DNA of 64,000 nucleotides from Candidatus Lernaella stagnicola (GTDB lineage Bacteria > Lernaellota > Lernaellaia > Lernaellales > Lernaellaceae): the NCBI GenBank assembly GCA_030765525.1, contig JAVCCK010000034.1, positions 150,126 through 214,125 on the forward strand, read 5' to 3'. The translations under genes and the position numbers were made by a program. Below are positions 25,628-34,666 of this stretch, one piece after another. The notes beneath the pieces were generated by a model. The model saw nothing but the letters and a program-made list of their open reading frames with translations, did not search any database and had not been told where the DNA came from. How positions within the stretch are numbered: position 1 is the first letter of the stretch; each line of letters begins with the position of its first letter.

Positions 25628-26178
25628 CCATCGATATCGTGTTTCGTTGACACATTGGGGACGGGCCGCGAAGAAGACTCCGGGGATGTCGCCGTCGAGT
25701 CAGTGGGCGAGAACGGTCTGACTTTTTTCGGGCGCGAGTGACTCCGCGACGATGACGATGATGACGTCGCCGCCGATAACGACGCCGATCAGGACGCCGA
25801 CGGTGACGCGGGCGACGCCGATAGCGGCGCCAATGATGACGCCACCGACACAAATAATGACCGCGACATACGAATTGACACATAAATCATCGGGCGCACG
25901 GCGCGGTTAGGCCTGTCCGTCAAGCTTACGAACAGCGCGAAAAAAGTTCCGTCTGAAGAATTCCGTCGATCATAGACGCAAGCCTCGCGAGGACACCGTA
26001 TCTTTGTGGATTGCGTTTGGCGAGAACGCATAAAGTCCCTCTGTTCCGTTGTTACCCGGCGAAGAGGTTATCGATGTGCCGCGCGGCGACGGCTTCGGGC
26101 GGGCAAGTTCCGTAACTACTTGAATGAAGTCCATATTATGGGATCGTCCGCGGGCCGGAAAAAGGCTGAAAAGGGGGT
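25628..26178. other. Long gap without a convincing intact gene
   Basis: Apart from the Asp-rich remnant at 25748-25885 I see no frame here with a usable start, ribosome-binding site and protein-like composition. Short frames on both strands give Arg- or Cys-rich translations typical of antisense reading. The A+T content is slightly higher toward 26100-26270. Confidence 0.5.
25748..25885 (+). pseudogene. Asp-rich coding remnant, possibly from a lipoprotein linker
   Basis: The frame starting right after an in-frame TGA (25739-25741) reads DDDDDDVAADNDADQDADGD and stays Asp/Ala/Asn-rich to the TAA at 25883-25885. The same frame is open upstream of the TGA back to about 25650 but lacks a signal peptide. 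The composition is that of the acidic linkers in the lipoproteins at 55614 and 56411, without their Cys module. I read it as a degraded copy; chance low-complexity DNA is the alternative. Confidence 0.35.
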
Positions 26179-26207
26179 TTTCAACGGTGAGGGGTTGCCG
26201 CTATAAT
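26179..26207 (+). promoter_or_regulatory. Promoter with perfect -10 box for fbp
   Basis: TATAAT at 26202-26207, with a weak -35 (TTTCAA, 26179-26184) 17 bases upstream. Transcription would begin near 26214, leaving a leader of about 95 bases before fbp. Confidence 0.5.
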
Positions 26208-26261
26208 CACCGGGTTACGCGGCGCATTGGCTGGGGCATCGTTCTGCCGGTATGTAAAAAA

Positions 26262-26274
26262 CACTTATTAAGTG
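26262..26274. promoter_or_regulatory. 13-bp palindrome in the fbp leader
   Basis: CACTTA-T-TAAGTG is a perfect inverted repeat with a one-base centre, lying between the predicted transcription start and the fbp start codon. The size and symmetry fit a dimeric repressor operator. Confidence 0.35.
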
Positions 26275-26308
26275 ACCATCAGGTCGTTTGCGGCCAGGGG
26301 GTGATGTT

Positions 26309-27319
26309 TTGTACGAGGCGGTGACAATTCAGCGCCATATTTCCACCACTCAACGCAAACACCCTGAAGCAACCGGCGAATTGTCGGGTTTGCTGAATTC
26401 GCTGGCGTTTGGCGGCAAGTTGATCCAGCGCGAAGTGCGCAAGGCCGGATTGGTGGACATCTTGGGGCTGACCGGTCGCGTCAATGTTCAGGGCGAGCCT
26501 GTTCAAAAGCTCGACATCTATTCGCATCATCTTCTCGTGAAAGTGTTATCGGAATCGGGCTACACCTGCGTCATGGCTTCGGAGGAAGAGCAGGATGTGA
26601 TCCATTTGCCCAAGGGCGAGAAGCGGGGCAATTACGCCGTGGCTTTCGATCCGCTGGACGGTTCCTCGAACATCGACGCCAACATTTCGATCGGGACGAT
26701 TTTCTCGATTTTCCGCCGCCGCACGGCCAACGGCCCGGGTTCGACCGAAGATTTGGTGCGGCCGGGACGGGAGCAGGTGGCGGCAGGATACATTCTGTAT
26801 GGTTCCTCGACGATGATGGTGTTCACCACCGGCGACGGCGTGCATGGCTTTACGTACGATCCATCGGTCGGCGCGTTTTTACTTTCGCACCCGAACATCA
26901 AGATACCGGTCAAGGGCAACATCTATAGTGTCAACGAAGGCAACGCCGCTCAATGGTGTACGGCGGTCCAGGAGTTTGTCAAACATCTAAAAGAGTCTGA
27001 TGCGGAAACCGACCGCCCGTACAGCCTGCGTTATGTCGGCTCGCTGGTGGCGGATTTTCATCGGACTTTATTGTACGGCGGGATTTTCATGTACCCGAGT
27101 GATGACAAGAACAAGCACGGCAAGTTGCGGGTCGTGTACGAGTGCGCGCCGCTGGCGATGCTGGCCGAGCAGGCCGGCGGGCGAGCACTGTGCGAGGACG
27201 GCGAAGAGATACGCGATTTGGTGCCGAAAACCCTTCATGACCGTACACCGTTGTTCATTGGTTCCGAGCAAGACGTCGAGCAATTCGCGGCTTTTTTACG
27301 CAACAATGCCGCGGATTAG
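26309..27319 (+). CDS. fbp: Fructose-1,6-bisphosphatase class I
   Basis: Hydrolyses fructose-1,6-bisphosphate to fructose-6-phosphate in gluconeogenesis. I start at the TTG at 26309, about eight bases after GGGGG, giving 336 residues; this aligns with the family N-terminus (VTIQRHISTTQRKHPEATGEL). An in-frame TTG at 26288 is the alternative. Metal and substrate residues lie in AFDPLDGSSNID, ASEEEQ, GSLVADFHRTLLYGGIF and ECAPLAMLAEQAGG. It is monocistronic by position, with its own promoter and a 13-bp palindrome upstream. Confidence 0.93.
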   Translation: MYEAVTIQRHISTTQRKHPEATGELSGLLNSLAFGGKLIQREVRKAGLVDILGLTGRVNVQGEPVQKLDIYSHHLLVKVLSESGYTCVMASEEEQDVIHLPKGEKRGNYAVAFDPLDGSSNIDANISIGTIFSIFRRRTANGPGSTEDLVRPGREQVAAGYILYGSSTMMVFTTGDGVHGFTYDPSVGAFLLSHPNIKIPVKGNIYSVNEGNAAQWCTAVQEFVKHLKESDAETDRPYSLRYVGSLVADFHRTLLYGGIFMYPSDDKNKHGKLRVVYECAPLAMLAEQAGGRALCEDGEEIRDLVPKTLHDRTPLFIGSEQDVEQFAAFLRNNAAD

Positions 27320-27379
27320 CTTCACGCACGAAAGGTATCCGATTTGCCTGTAGAAACCGAGCGGATTCTTGAACAAAGC

Positions 27380-27408
27380 TTGACACGACAAGTCAAAGCA
27401 AGTAATAG
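27380..27408 (+). promoter_or_regulatory. Strong sigma70-like promoter for the surface operon
   Basis: Perfect TTGACA (27380-27385), a 17-base spacer, then TAATAG (27403-27408). Transcription would start about 40 bases before the ATG at 27454. Confidence 0.6.
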
Positions 27409-27453
27409 TCACCGGACAATCGCCCGTAAGGCCATCGCGAAAGGAAAGGGATA

Positions 27454-28632
27454 ATGAAGCGAAGGTTCCTTATCTTTGGCTGCTTCGTCATAGTTGCCGC
27501 GATGTTGGTTCCAGGGTTAGCCCTGGGCCAAGATGGCGACGACGAGGGAGACGAAGAGGACGATAATCCGTGGGGTGAGGCCGCTGTTGATCATACGCTC
27601 AACGCTGGCTGGGAGTACCCGACGGATTATATCCATCGGCCACTGGTTTACAACAAGCGTGTCGTCGAACTAGGTCTCTCCTTCGAGTATAAATACACGC
27701 GCCATTTTTGGGACGACGGGGGGAACCTGGTCGCGGGTAGCTTCAAGACGAAGAAAGAGACATTAAATTTCTACGTTGGAGGCGGCCTGGCCGACTGGTT
27801 GTCGGTATCAATTAACTGGCCTTTCTCGTATCGGAAGACGCGAATCTTCGACGGGAACCAGAACTATCGTCCCGGCAGGAAAAACACCTATGGTGTTTTG
27901 GCCGAAGAAGCGACTGTCGACTTCCTGGATCACTCCGATCCGTGGAAGTTGTGGGAAATGGACATGCCGTCTTTGGGCGACATCGACGTTTGGATCGCAT
28001 TTTCGTTGTTCCGCCGGCTCGACCCGACCACGAGTATCATCCTGGAGACCAATACCAAGTTCGCCACGGGTAACGACAATCCGCGGCGTGGTACGGAAAT
28101 CCGGGGTAATATTACGTCGGGACAGACGGATTTCTACTCCGGCTTTGCTGTCAAGCAGTCGGCGTGGCAATTCGCGTTCGAACTGCACGGTGGTTACAAC
28201 TACCGCTTGCCGGCCGACACGAAGTACGCTCCCGGCGAACTCGACTTAGCCGACCAGGTTAAAGTGGACGGCGAGATCGGGTTTTTGATTCCGGCCGTAC
28301 CGGTTCTACCGCGGTGGCTGGTCTTGGGCGCCGATTGGACTCTGGCCTGCGAAGGTCATTATCTAATGCGCATCACTGAATCGACCGTTGAAGACAATCT
28401 CGGCAACGAATTCAAATTGATGGACGATGGTTTCGAAGCGAGCATTACGCCGAAATTGGTTTTGGCGTGGGCTTCGGACACCGACCTGATTTTGTCGGCC
28501 GATATTCCGATGCAGGGTGAAAGTTCCTACCTGCTGTTCTCGAGGTCGTATTATCTTCCACCCTTCGATATTGAGGGCAATGATGGTGTAGGCGTGACCT
28601 ATTCCCTTGGCCTCAAAAAACGTTGGCAGTAG
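27454..28632 (+). CDS. Outer-membrane beta-barrel protein (transporter-like)
   Basis: 392 residues. The signal peptide (about 1-25, ending LALG) is followed by an acidic stretch (DGDDEGDEEDDN). The rest is alternating amphipathic strands with many aromatic residues (e.g. VVELGLSFEYKYTRHF; LNFYVGGGLADWLSVSINW), consistent with a barrel of 12 or more strands. The layout resembles the 'MetA-pathway of phenol degradation'-type porin family. The last residues are SLGLKKRWQ, not the classical terminal aromatic. First gene of a three-gene exported-protein operon (gaps of 12 and 36 bases). Confidence 0.65.
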   Translation: MKRRFLIFGCFVIVAAMLVPGLALGQDGDDEGDEEDDNPWGEAAVDHTLNAGWEYPTDYIHRPLVYNKRVVELGLSFEYKYTRHFWDDGGNLVAGSFKTKKETLNFYVGGGLADWLSVSINWPFSYRKTRIFDGNQNYRPGRKNTYGVLAEEATVDFLDHSDPWKLWEMDMPSLGDIDVWIAFSLFRRLDPTTSIILETNTKFATGNDNPRRGTEIRGNITSGQTDFYSGFAVKQSAWQFAFELHGGYNYRLPADTKYAPGELDLADQVKVDGEIGFLIPAVPVLPRWLVLGADWTLACEGHYLMRITESTVEDNLGNEFKLMDDGFEASITPKLVLAWASDTDLILSADIPMQGESSYLLFSRSYYLPPFDIEGNDGVGVTYSLGLKKRWQ

Positions 28633-28644
28633 GGGGGTGGCATA

Positions 28645-31600
28645 ATGAATACACGAATCGCAATCAACGAAATCATGAGCAAAATCACTGTTGCCATCAT
28701 TCTCACCGTGTTCGCCTGCGGCTTGGTCGCGGCGCTTCCTCAGGATGCTAACGCTACGTTCCTGCTATGGGACGACGGCGTGAACCACCCGGAAATTGAT
28801 TGGAAATACACGGAAACCGAACACTTCACGATTTACTGGTATCCGGAAATCGAACACACGGCTCGCCAGTTGCTGAAAGTCGCCGAGGATATCTACGAGC
28901 ACAACGCGACGCTTTACAACTTCGAGTTGAAAGACAAGGTCAACGTTGTCATCCTCGACACCGAAGACTACGCGAACGGCTTTGCGGCCTATTCCTTTAA
29001 TTGGATCACCATTTGGGCCTCGCACCTGTATTACGACAGCCGCGGCCGGGTGGACTGGGTGGCAGACGTGTTCAGCCACGAGTTGGGCCACATTGTCACC
29101 TTGAAGGCAGCGGCCAACATGCGTGAAAACATGTACGGCGTGCTGTTCGGCTTCATGGAAGGCAGCCGCAAGTACAACTTCGACGTTGGTGTCGGCGTGT
29201 TCTACGGTTCTGAACGCTTGCCGACCTGGATGGTCGAAGGTGTCGCGCAGTTCACTTCGATGACCTACGGCGCCGACCCTTACGATACCAACCGCGAAAT
29301 GCTGGTTCGCGCGGCGGCGTTGGACGACAACCTGCTCACCATGGACCAGATGGATATCATCTACGATAAAAACAGCCTTCAGGCTGAGATGGTATACAAC
29401 CAGGGCTTCTCGATGAACGCGTTCATCGGCGAGCAGTGGGGCTTGGATGCCCCGGCCCGGATGTGGCATGAGACCGGCGTCGGCTTCTATCCGGTGTACA
29501 ACCGGATGATCAACAAAGAGTTGGGCGTCAGCCGCGAAGAGCTCTACAATCAGTGGAAAGCCTACATTACGGACAAATACAGCAAGCAGGTTGAGTCCGT
29601 GTTGGGGGTTTCCGAGGATAAAGAGGTCAAGGGTCGTTTTCTGAGGATTTTCCCGAGCGATCCGCCGGTGCCGGAAACCGAGATGTCGAAAGACGATCGC
29701 TGGATTCTGGGTATCACGAACCATTTCGTGAAGCAGAGCCCGGATGGCGAATATCTCTCGCTGGTGTCCTCTCACGGATTGGCTCAGCGTCGCGGCGCCA
29801 AGATCTACTTCAAGAAGTTGAAGCCGGATCCTGACAAGATCAACGATTTCAAGCCCGAGAAGGGGCCCTCTTCGTTCTTCGGCGGCTACAGTTGGCACCC
29901 GGACGGCAAGCAGATCGTGTTTGCCGGTCATAAAGCCAACCCGTGGACCGGTCATTATTACAGTGACCTTCAGGTCTATAACATCGAAACGAAAAAGACC
30001 GAACGCATCACGCATAACGCTCGTGCCATGGAGCCAAGCTGGAGCCCGGACGGCACCAGAATCGCCTTCATCACGAATGAAGATGGCAAACGTAAATTGT
30101 GTGTGATGCGGTATCCGAAAATCAGCGGTCACTACGTGCTCATGGAGTTTGACGACGACACGCAGCTTGGCTTCCCGACGTGGAGCCCGGACGGCTCCAA
30201 GATCACCTTCCTGATGTATCGCAAGAAACAGCAGGATGTCTGGGTGATCAACTCCGACGGCACCGACTTGCAGCCTGTCACCTACGACAAGCACGACAAC
30301 CGCGACCCGGAGTGGCTCGACAACGAAAACGTGTTGTTGGTTAGCGACCGGAACGGCATCTTCAATGTCTACTCGGTCAACATCAACACCCATACGATGA
30401 TGCAGATCACGAACGTGAAAACGGGCGCGATGTGGCCCATGCTCGGCGCCGACGGCGAGAGCATCACCTACAGTTACTTCACGAGCTACGGCTTCCGCCC
30501 ATACGAAATCACGAAGGACGAGTGGCTGATGCACCCGGTGGAGGATTTCGAGTTCAACGTCACGGACGAGGAAGTCCAGTTGAACCTTACCACCACCGAT
30601 CCACTGCCGGAGATCGTCGGGCAGGATTACAGTGTCTATGACGGCTTGGCGGGTGTTTTCCCGGTCTTGCACGATCATGCCGGCACGTGGGTGTGGATTC
30701 CGATCGTGAACTACGAGGACAGCCGCATCCAACTTGGTGCGCAACTCATTATGGTCGACGCGGTGGAACGGAACTTGGTGTTCGCTTTCTGGTACGTCGG
30801 TGAAGAAAGCCGGTACTCGTTGTTCTACGAGAACTACATGACGCCGGTGACACTCTGGTGCTCGCTGCACCGCATCTTCCCGGCCGTGGCCAGTGACTTC
30901 GAGTTCTTCAACTTCGATGCGAAGATCAGCTTCGACGTTGCGTACTACTTGATCGGCATGCGTTACACGCTGTTCGGCGATAACCATCTCACGTTGTTCT
31001 ACCAGTACTTCGATGTGCGCGCTGAGCAGCCGTCGCTGCGTTCACGCCAGTCCACGACGCGTTCGTTGAACTTCAATTGGACGCGCGACTCCGTGTACCG
31101 CAGCGCTGTCGACGGCGGCATCAACCCGCGCGGCGGCAGCAAATTCCAGTGGGACTTCACGTTTGCCAGTCCGAAAATCTCGGAACCCTTCACCGGTGCG
31201 CCGATGGGCGCGGATCTATCCGACATCTGGAGCAATCCGGCAGTTACCGACGAGGAAGAGGCCCGGGCGAATCCGGACGAAGACTACTTGGTGCCGGACA
31301 ATAGCTTCTGGCAAACATTGATTACGTACCGTAAGTACATCCCGTTCCCCTTCTGGGATATGGCGCCGCTCAACGATACGTGGGCCGGCGTCAAGGGTTG
31401 GGATTGGGCCAACATGAACTTCGAACGGTGGAAGCGGCAACGCCACACCTTGATCATTAAGTTCATGGGCGGGTTCACCCACTCCGACATCCCCGAAGGC
31501 TACGGTTGGGGTAACAGTTACGGCCGTGTCGGCATGTACGATCGCTTCAACGGCGGCGGCATGTGGGTTACCGGTACCGGCACCTTCTCGTTCAACGGGG

Positions 31601-32013
31601 CGTTCCTGGGGTATGAGAAGTACAGTCTGTCCGGCGAAACCATGGCCGTCATGGGATGGGAGTATCGCTACCCCTTGATGAAAGAGATGGACGTTCAATT
31701 GTGGGCGTTCTACTTTGACAAGATGTACATGTCGCTCTTCGGCAACGTGGGCAACTTGTGGTCGCACCCGACGAGTCGTGAAGGCTTGTACAACCTCAAC
31801 ACGATTTTCGACAAGAACTACGACGGCGAATTCAATCCGGAAGACGATTTGATTTCCGACGTCGGAATTGAGTTACGCCTCTCGATGTTCATGTTTGCTT
31901 CGGGTTGGGACAGCTTCATCAAGATTGCCCACGGCTTCCAGGATCCCAGCCGGGAAGAAAAGCCTTTACGCTACTACATTGGTCTCGGCACCGGCTTCGA
32001 TGACCGGTATTAA
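28645..32013 (+). CDS. Exported metallopeptidase-like/TolB propeller protein with probable C-terminal beta-barrel
   Basis: 1,122 residues. A signal peptide lies at about 11-37, and a second in-frame ATG 30 bases downstream starts it more tightly. A gluzincin-like domain (50-300) carries HELGH (145-149) and a probable third zinc ligand, E198, in PTWMVEGVAQF. A TolB/PD40-type propeller (350-640) has repeats such as SWHPDGKQIVF, SWSPDGTRIAF and TWSPDGSKITF. Residues 680-1122 are strand- and aromatic-rich (EYRYPLMKEMDVQLWAFYFDKM) and end in tyrosine (TGFDDRY), as outer-membrane barrels often do. Probably a surface or outer-membrane protease with a propeller platform. The barrel is inferred from composition. 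Confidence 0.7.
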   Translation: MNTRIAINEIMSKITVAIILTVFACGLVAALPQDANATFLLWDDGVNHPEIDWKYTETEHFTIYWYPEIEHTARQLLKVAEDIYEHNATLYNFELKDKVNVVILDTEDYANGFAAYSFNWITIWASHLYYDSRGRVDWVADVFSHELGHIVTLKAAANMRENMYGVLFGFMEGSRKYNFDVGVGVFYGSERLPTWMVEGVAQFTSMTYGADPYDTNREMLVRAAALDDNLLTMDQMDIIYDKNSLQAEMVYNQGFSMNAFIGEQWGLDAPARMWHETGVGFYPVYNRMINKELGVSREELYNQWKAYITDKYSKQVESVLGVSEDKEVKGRFLRIFPSDPPVPETEMSKDDRWILGITNHFVKQSPDGEYLSLVSSHGLAQRRGAKIYFKKLKPDPDKINDFKPEKGPSSFFGGYSWHPDGKQIVFAGHKANPWTGHYYSDLQVYNIETKKTERITHNARAMEPSWSPDGTRIAFITNEDGKRKLCVMRYPKISGHYVLMEFDDDTQLGFPTWSPDGSKITFLMYRKKQQDVWVINSDGTDLQPVTYDKHDNRDPEWLDNENVLLVSDRNGIFNVYSVNINTHTMMQITNVKTGAMWPMLGADGESITYSYFTSYGFRPYEITKDEWLMHPVEDFEFNVTDEEVQLNLTTTDPLPEIVGQDYSVYDGLAGVFPVLHDHAGTWVWIPIVNYEDSRIQLGAQLIMVDAVERNLVFAFWYVGEESRYSLFYENYMTPVTLWCSLHRIFPAVASDFEFFNFDAKISFDVAYYLIGMRYTLFGDNHLTLFYQYFDVRAEQPSLRSRQSTTRSLNFNWTRDSVYRSAVDGGINPRGGSKFQWDFTFASPKISEPFTGAPMGADLSDIWSNPAVTDEEEARANPDEDYLVPDNSFWQTLITYRKYIPFPFWDMAPLNDTWAGVKGWDWANMNFERWKRQRHTLIIKFMGGFTHSDIPEGYGWGNSYGRVGMYDRFNGGGMWVTGTGTFSFNGAFLGYEKYSLSGETMAVMGWEYRYPLMKEMDVQLWAFYFDKMYMSLFGNVGNLWSHPTSREGLYNLNTIFDKNYDGEFNPEDDLISDVGIELRLSMFMFASGWDSFIKIAHGFQDPSREEKPLRYYIGLGTGFDDRY

Positions 32014-32049
32014 TAGGGGACGCATAAGATGACGCGGAGGAAACAACCC

Positions 32050-34602
32050 ATGAAACGCTCAGCGACAATCCTCGCGATTGCGTTGCTACTCACCGGCTTC
32101 TTGCTGGGCGGCTGTATCATCCTGGAAGAGGATGAAGAAGTCGATGAGCTGCCGGCCCGCGGGTACGGCACGCTAAAGCTCTCGATCGACGATGTCGGCC
32201 CTTTTGACGAGTTCGACGAAGCCGGTCAACCAACAGGGCGTCGTGGTTTCATGTTCGACTTGGACCACGACGGCGACTTCGATTACTTCTATCAAATCCG
32301 TCGGCCTTCGGCGGGTATCGTCGGCTTGAGTTTCGGCGCGGACGGCTTTGCCGACGGCGCTTTCCCTCAGGCGATGGTGATGATGACCCCGGGCCAGACC
32401 GATTACGAGGTTCCGCTCGACAGCCTGACGACCTGGATTAACCAGGATCGCATCGTCGGCTATCGGCCTGCCAAGTATATCGACCGGCCTGACGTTCTCG
32501 TGTACCGGAACCGCCTGTACGATCGAGAAGAAGAAGCACCGTTGACGGGCACACGCCAATCGATGCGGTTCCGCTTCCTCAATGTCGGCGTGATCAACGT
32601 CGGCGGCGGCGCCAATGCACCGATCGACGACGAGGATCCGATTTCGAACGACGATGTCGACGAACCGGATCTCTTGCCGGCGGCGTTCGGCGAACCGGAC
32701 GCACGTTGTGACGATTGGTTCAGGCACTGCGAAAAGCTCGAGACTTGCGACCGCATGGATTGGTCGGTGCAGCAGTGTGCGGATCACTTGTATCCGTACA
32801 CCAACACCGCGCCGGGCCAGCGCTACATTCGCTGCCTCGGTGATTGTAAGACCGGTCAAAACTGCGACAAGTATCTGCCTTGCGTGGATGCCTGTTGGGC
32901 CGATAACTTCTCTGACGCATACGGATGTGAAAGCACTTACGGCCCCGATGCGGTTGACATCTTGCTCTTCGTTGAACGCGATGGCGCGCTCTTCCAAGTC
33001 GAGCAGGGCTACACCGTCCAGCAGGGCGAAAAGTTAGCGGTCTACATTTGGTATCGTGACGTGGAAGGGGACTTCGGCAACGGGCAGATCAACGTTCAAG
33101 GTATCCGCCCGAAATTGTCGGTACCCATCGACGTTCGGAGCGGTACGTTGGCTGATCGCACGCTAGTTGGTTTCACCGTCGCCAATCCATTGCCGGCGGG
33201 TGAATACAAGCTGTCGGTCCGCTTGCGTGACAACGTTGACGAATGCGGTCGCGAAGGCGTTCCGTTCCCGGTGAGCTTTAATTCCGCCGGCGTGACGGGC
33301 GTCGACAACGCTCCGGTCGAACCGGGCGTGCGCAGCCTCAATCTGTACGAGACGTATGCGCGCAAGATCGACAAATACAATGCCGGTAAAGGCTTCATCG
33401 ATGAATCCGTCGTGCTGCAAAAGGGCGACGAAGAAGGCTATCGCTTCCTGTACGAAATCACCGATTTCGACGTTGCGATCATTCAAGCCTACTTCTGGAG
33501 CTTCAGCGGCTTGGACGACTTCGATGTGCTGGATATCGACGAGTTGAATCAGTCGATCGTCACCACGACACAAGATGATCGCGGTACGAAGTTCGATCCT
33601 AGTGACGACATTCAGTCCTCGGCGTTCTACATCGACCAACCGATGGGCAGCGGCTTGTTCACCTTCTATGGTGACCGCGGCTGGAACATTTATCCGAAGG
33701 CTCCCTACGGCGCTGCGAATGACAATCAACCGTTCATTCGGGGCGACCTGGAAACGACTCGTGTTCACATTCCGTTCACGCCCTTCTACACGGTCGATCC
33801 AAAGTACACCGGCTGTGGAAATCTCTGCTCGCACTGGCTTTCGGTCCTCTACGACGAAGGCGGCGCGCTCGGCGGTTTCGATTCACTCGAAGAGGCTGTG
33901 GCGAATTGCCAAGCCAACAGCGGCACCCAATATTGGGTTGCGGCCCTGCAATGCGTAAAACAATCGGATGACGGCGACAACGCCTGCCAGACGATCAACG
34001 ATTGCTTGTCCGTACTCGGTGCGCCGCCAACCGGTGGCAACCGTGGGCTGTGTCAGACGCATGAAAACCTGACGCTCCCGGTTCGCGTGGTCGTTCCGCC
34101 CGAATATCTGGCGAATGACGAATACCGGCAGTTGTTGCTCAACGATCAAAACGATCCGAACTGGCGTCCGCTCAAACTCGCGTTGTTTGCCCAAACGGGT
34201 GGCGACACGGGGTTGTTGGTACCGGGTGGCGAGGAACTTGGTTTCCCGCAAGAAAACTACGACTTCACGTTGCCCTATGGACCGCATGTCCCGAACAGCG
34301 TGTTCCAAATCAGCACGCCGGAAGCCGGCAAACAGGCTCAGCTCAGCATGGGTTTGTTGAATGAGGAAACGGGACAGATCTACGGCGGCGCTTACAATGA
34401 GCCGAACGCGATCTACGAAGATGACGACTGGTACTGGCTGTTCATGTACAGCTACAACTGGGTTGGAATCGAGCAGGAAGGTTGGGGAGTCGGTGTTGTC
34501 TCCGGCAACACCATCTACGACTTCGTGAATCCGGCCAACGCCGCGATCACCGTCGTGTTTGGCGACCTGCGCTTCATCAGCAGCGGGTTCCTGAATCCCT
34601 AA
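32050..34602 (+). CDS. Giant Cys-containing lipoprotein of unknown function
   Basis: 850 residues from the ATG at 32050, behind GGAGGA; an in-frame ATG lies at 32029. The lipobox LLGGC puts the lipidated Cys near residue 22, followed by an acidic tether. A beta-rich region (40-210) precedes a ten-cysteine segment (about 219-294) that includes CLGDCKTGQNCDKYLPCVDAC split by short loops. Beta-sandwich-like stretches and a second Cys-rich patch (about 580-680) follow. DLDHDGDFDYFYQI resembles a calcium-binding loop. No enzyme motif. Last gene of the surface operon, closed by a terminator 20 bases downstream. Confidence 0.65.
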   Translation: MKRSATILAIALLLTGFLLGGCIILEEDEEVDELPARGYGTLKLSIDDVGPFDEFDEAGQPTGRRGFMFDLDHDGDFDYFYQIRRPSAGIVGLSFGADGFADGAFPQAMVMMTPGQTDYEVPLDSLTTWINQDRIVGYRPAKYIDRPDVLVYRNRLYDREEEAPLTGTRQSMRFRFLNVGVINVGGGANAPIDDEDPISNDDVDEPDLLPAAFGEPDARCDDWFRHCEKLETCDRMDWSVQQCADHLYPYTNTAPGQRYIRCLGDCKTGQNCDKYLPCVDACWADNFSDAYGCESTYGPDAVDILLFVERDGALFQVEQGYTVQQGEKLAVYIWYRDVEGDFGNGQINVQGIRPKLSVPIDVRSGTLADRTLVGFTVANPLPAGEYKLSVRLRDNVDECGREGVPFPVSFNSAGVTGVDNAPVEPGVRSLNLYETYARKIDKYNAGKGFIDESVVLQKGDEEGYRFLYEITDFDVAIIQAYFWSFSGLDDFDVLDIDELNQSIVTTTQDDRGTKFDPSDDIQSSAFYIDQPMGSGLFTFYGDRGWNIYPKAPYGAANDNQPFIRGDLETTRVHIPFTPFYTVDPKYTGCGNLCSHWLSVLYDEGGALGGFDSLEEAVANCQANSGTQYWVAALQCVKQSDDGDNACQTINDCLSVLGAPPTGGNRGLCQTHENLTLPVRVVVPPEYLANDEYRQLLLNDQNDPNWRPLKLALFAQTGGDTGLLVPGGEELGFPQENYDFTLPYGPHVPNSVFQISTPEAGKQAQLSMGLLNEETGQIYGGAYNEPNAIYEDDDWYWLFMYSYNWVGIEQEGWGVGVVSGNTIYDFVNPANAAITVVFGDLRFISSGFLNP

Positions 34603-34621
34603 TCGTAAAAGACAGAGTTCG

Positions 34622-34652
34622 AAAGGAGCGGCTTCGGCCGCTCCTTTTTTTT
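34622..34652 (+). terminator. Strong Rho-independent terminator of the surface operon
   Basis: AAAGGAGCGGC (34622-34632) and its complement (34637-34647) flank a TTCG tetraloop, followed by an eight-T run. A textbook intrinsic terminator. Confidence 0.95.
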
Positions 34653-34666
34653 GATATGCTGTAGGT

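Noticed and set aside
25611-25883. Arg-rich minus-strand frame
   Set aside because: It is the antisense of the Asp-rich stretch (GAC/GAT read as GTC/ATC-shifted CGT/CGA codons); not a real protein.
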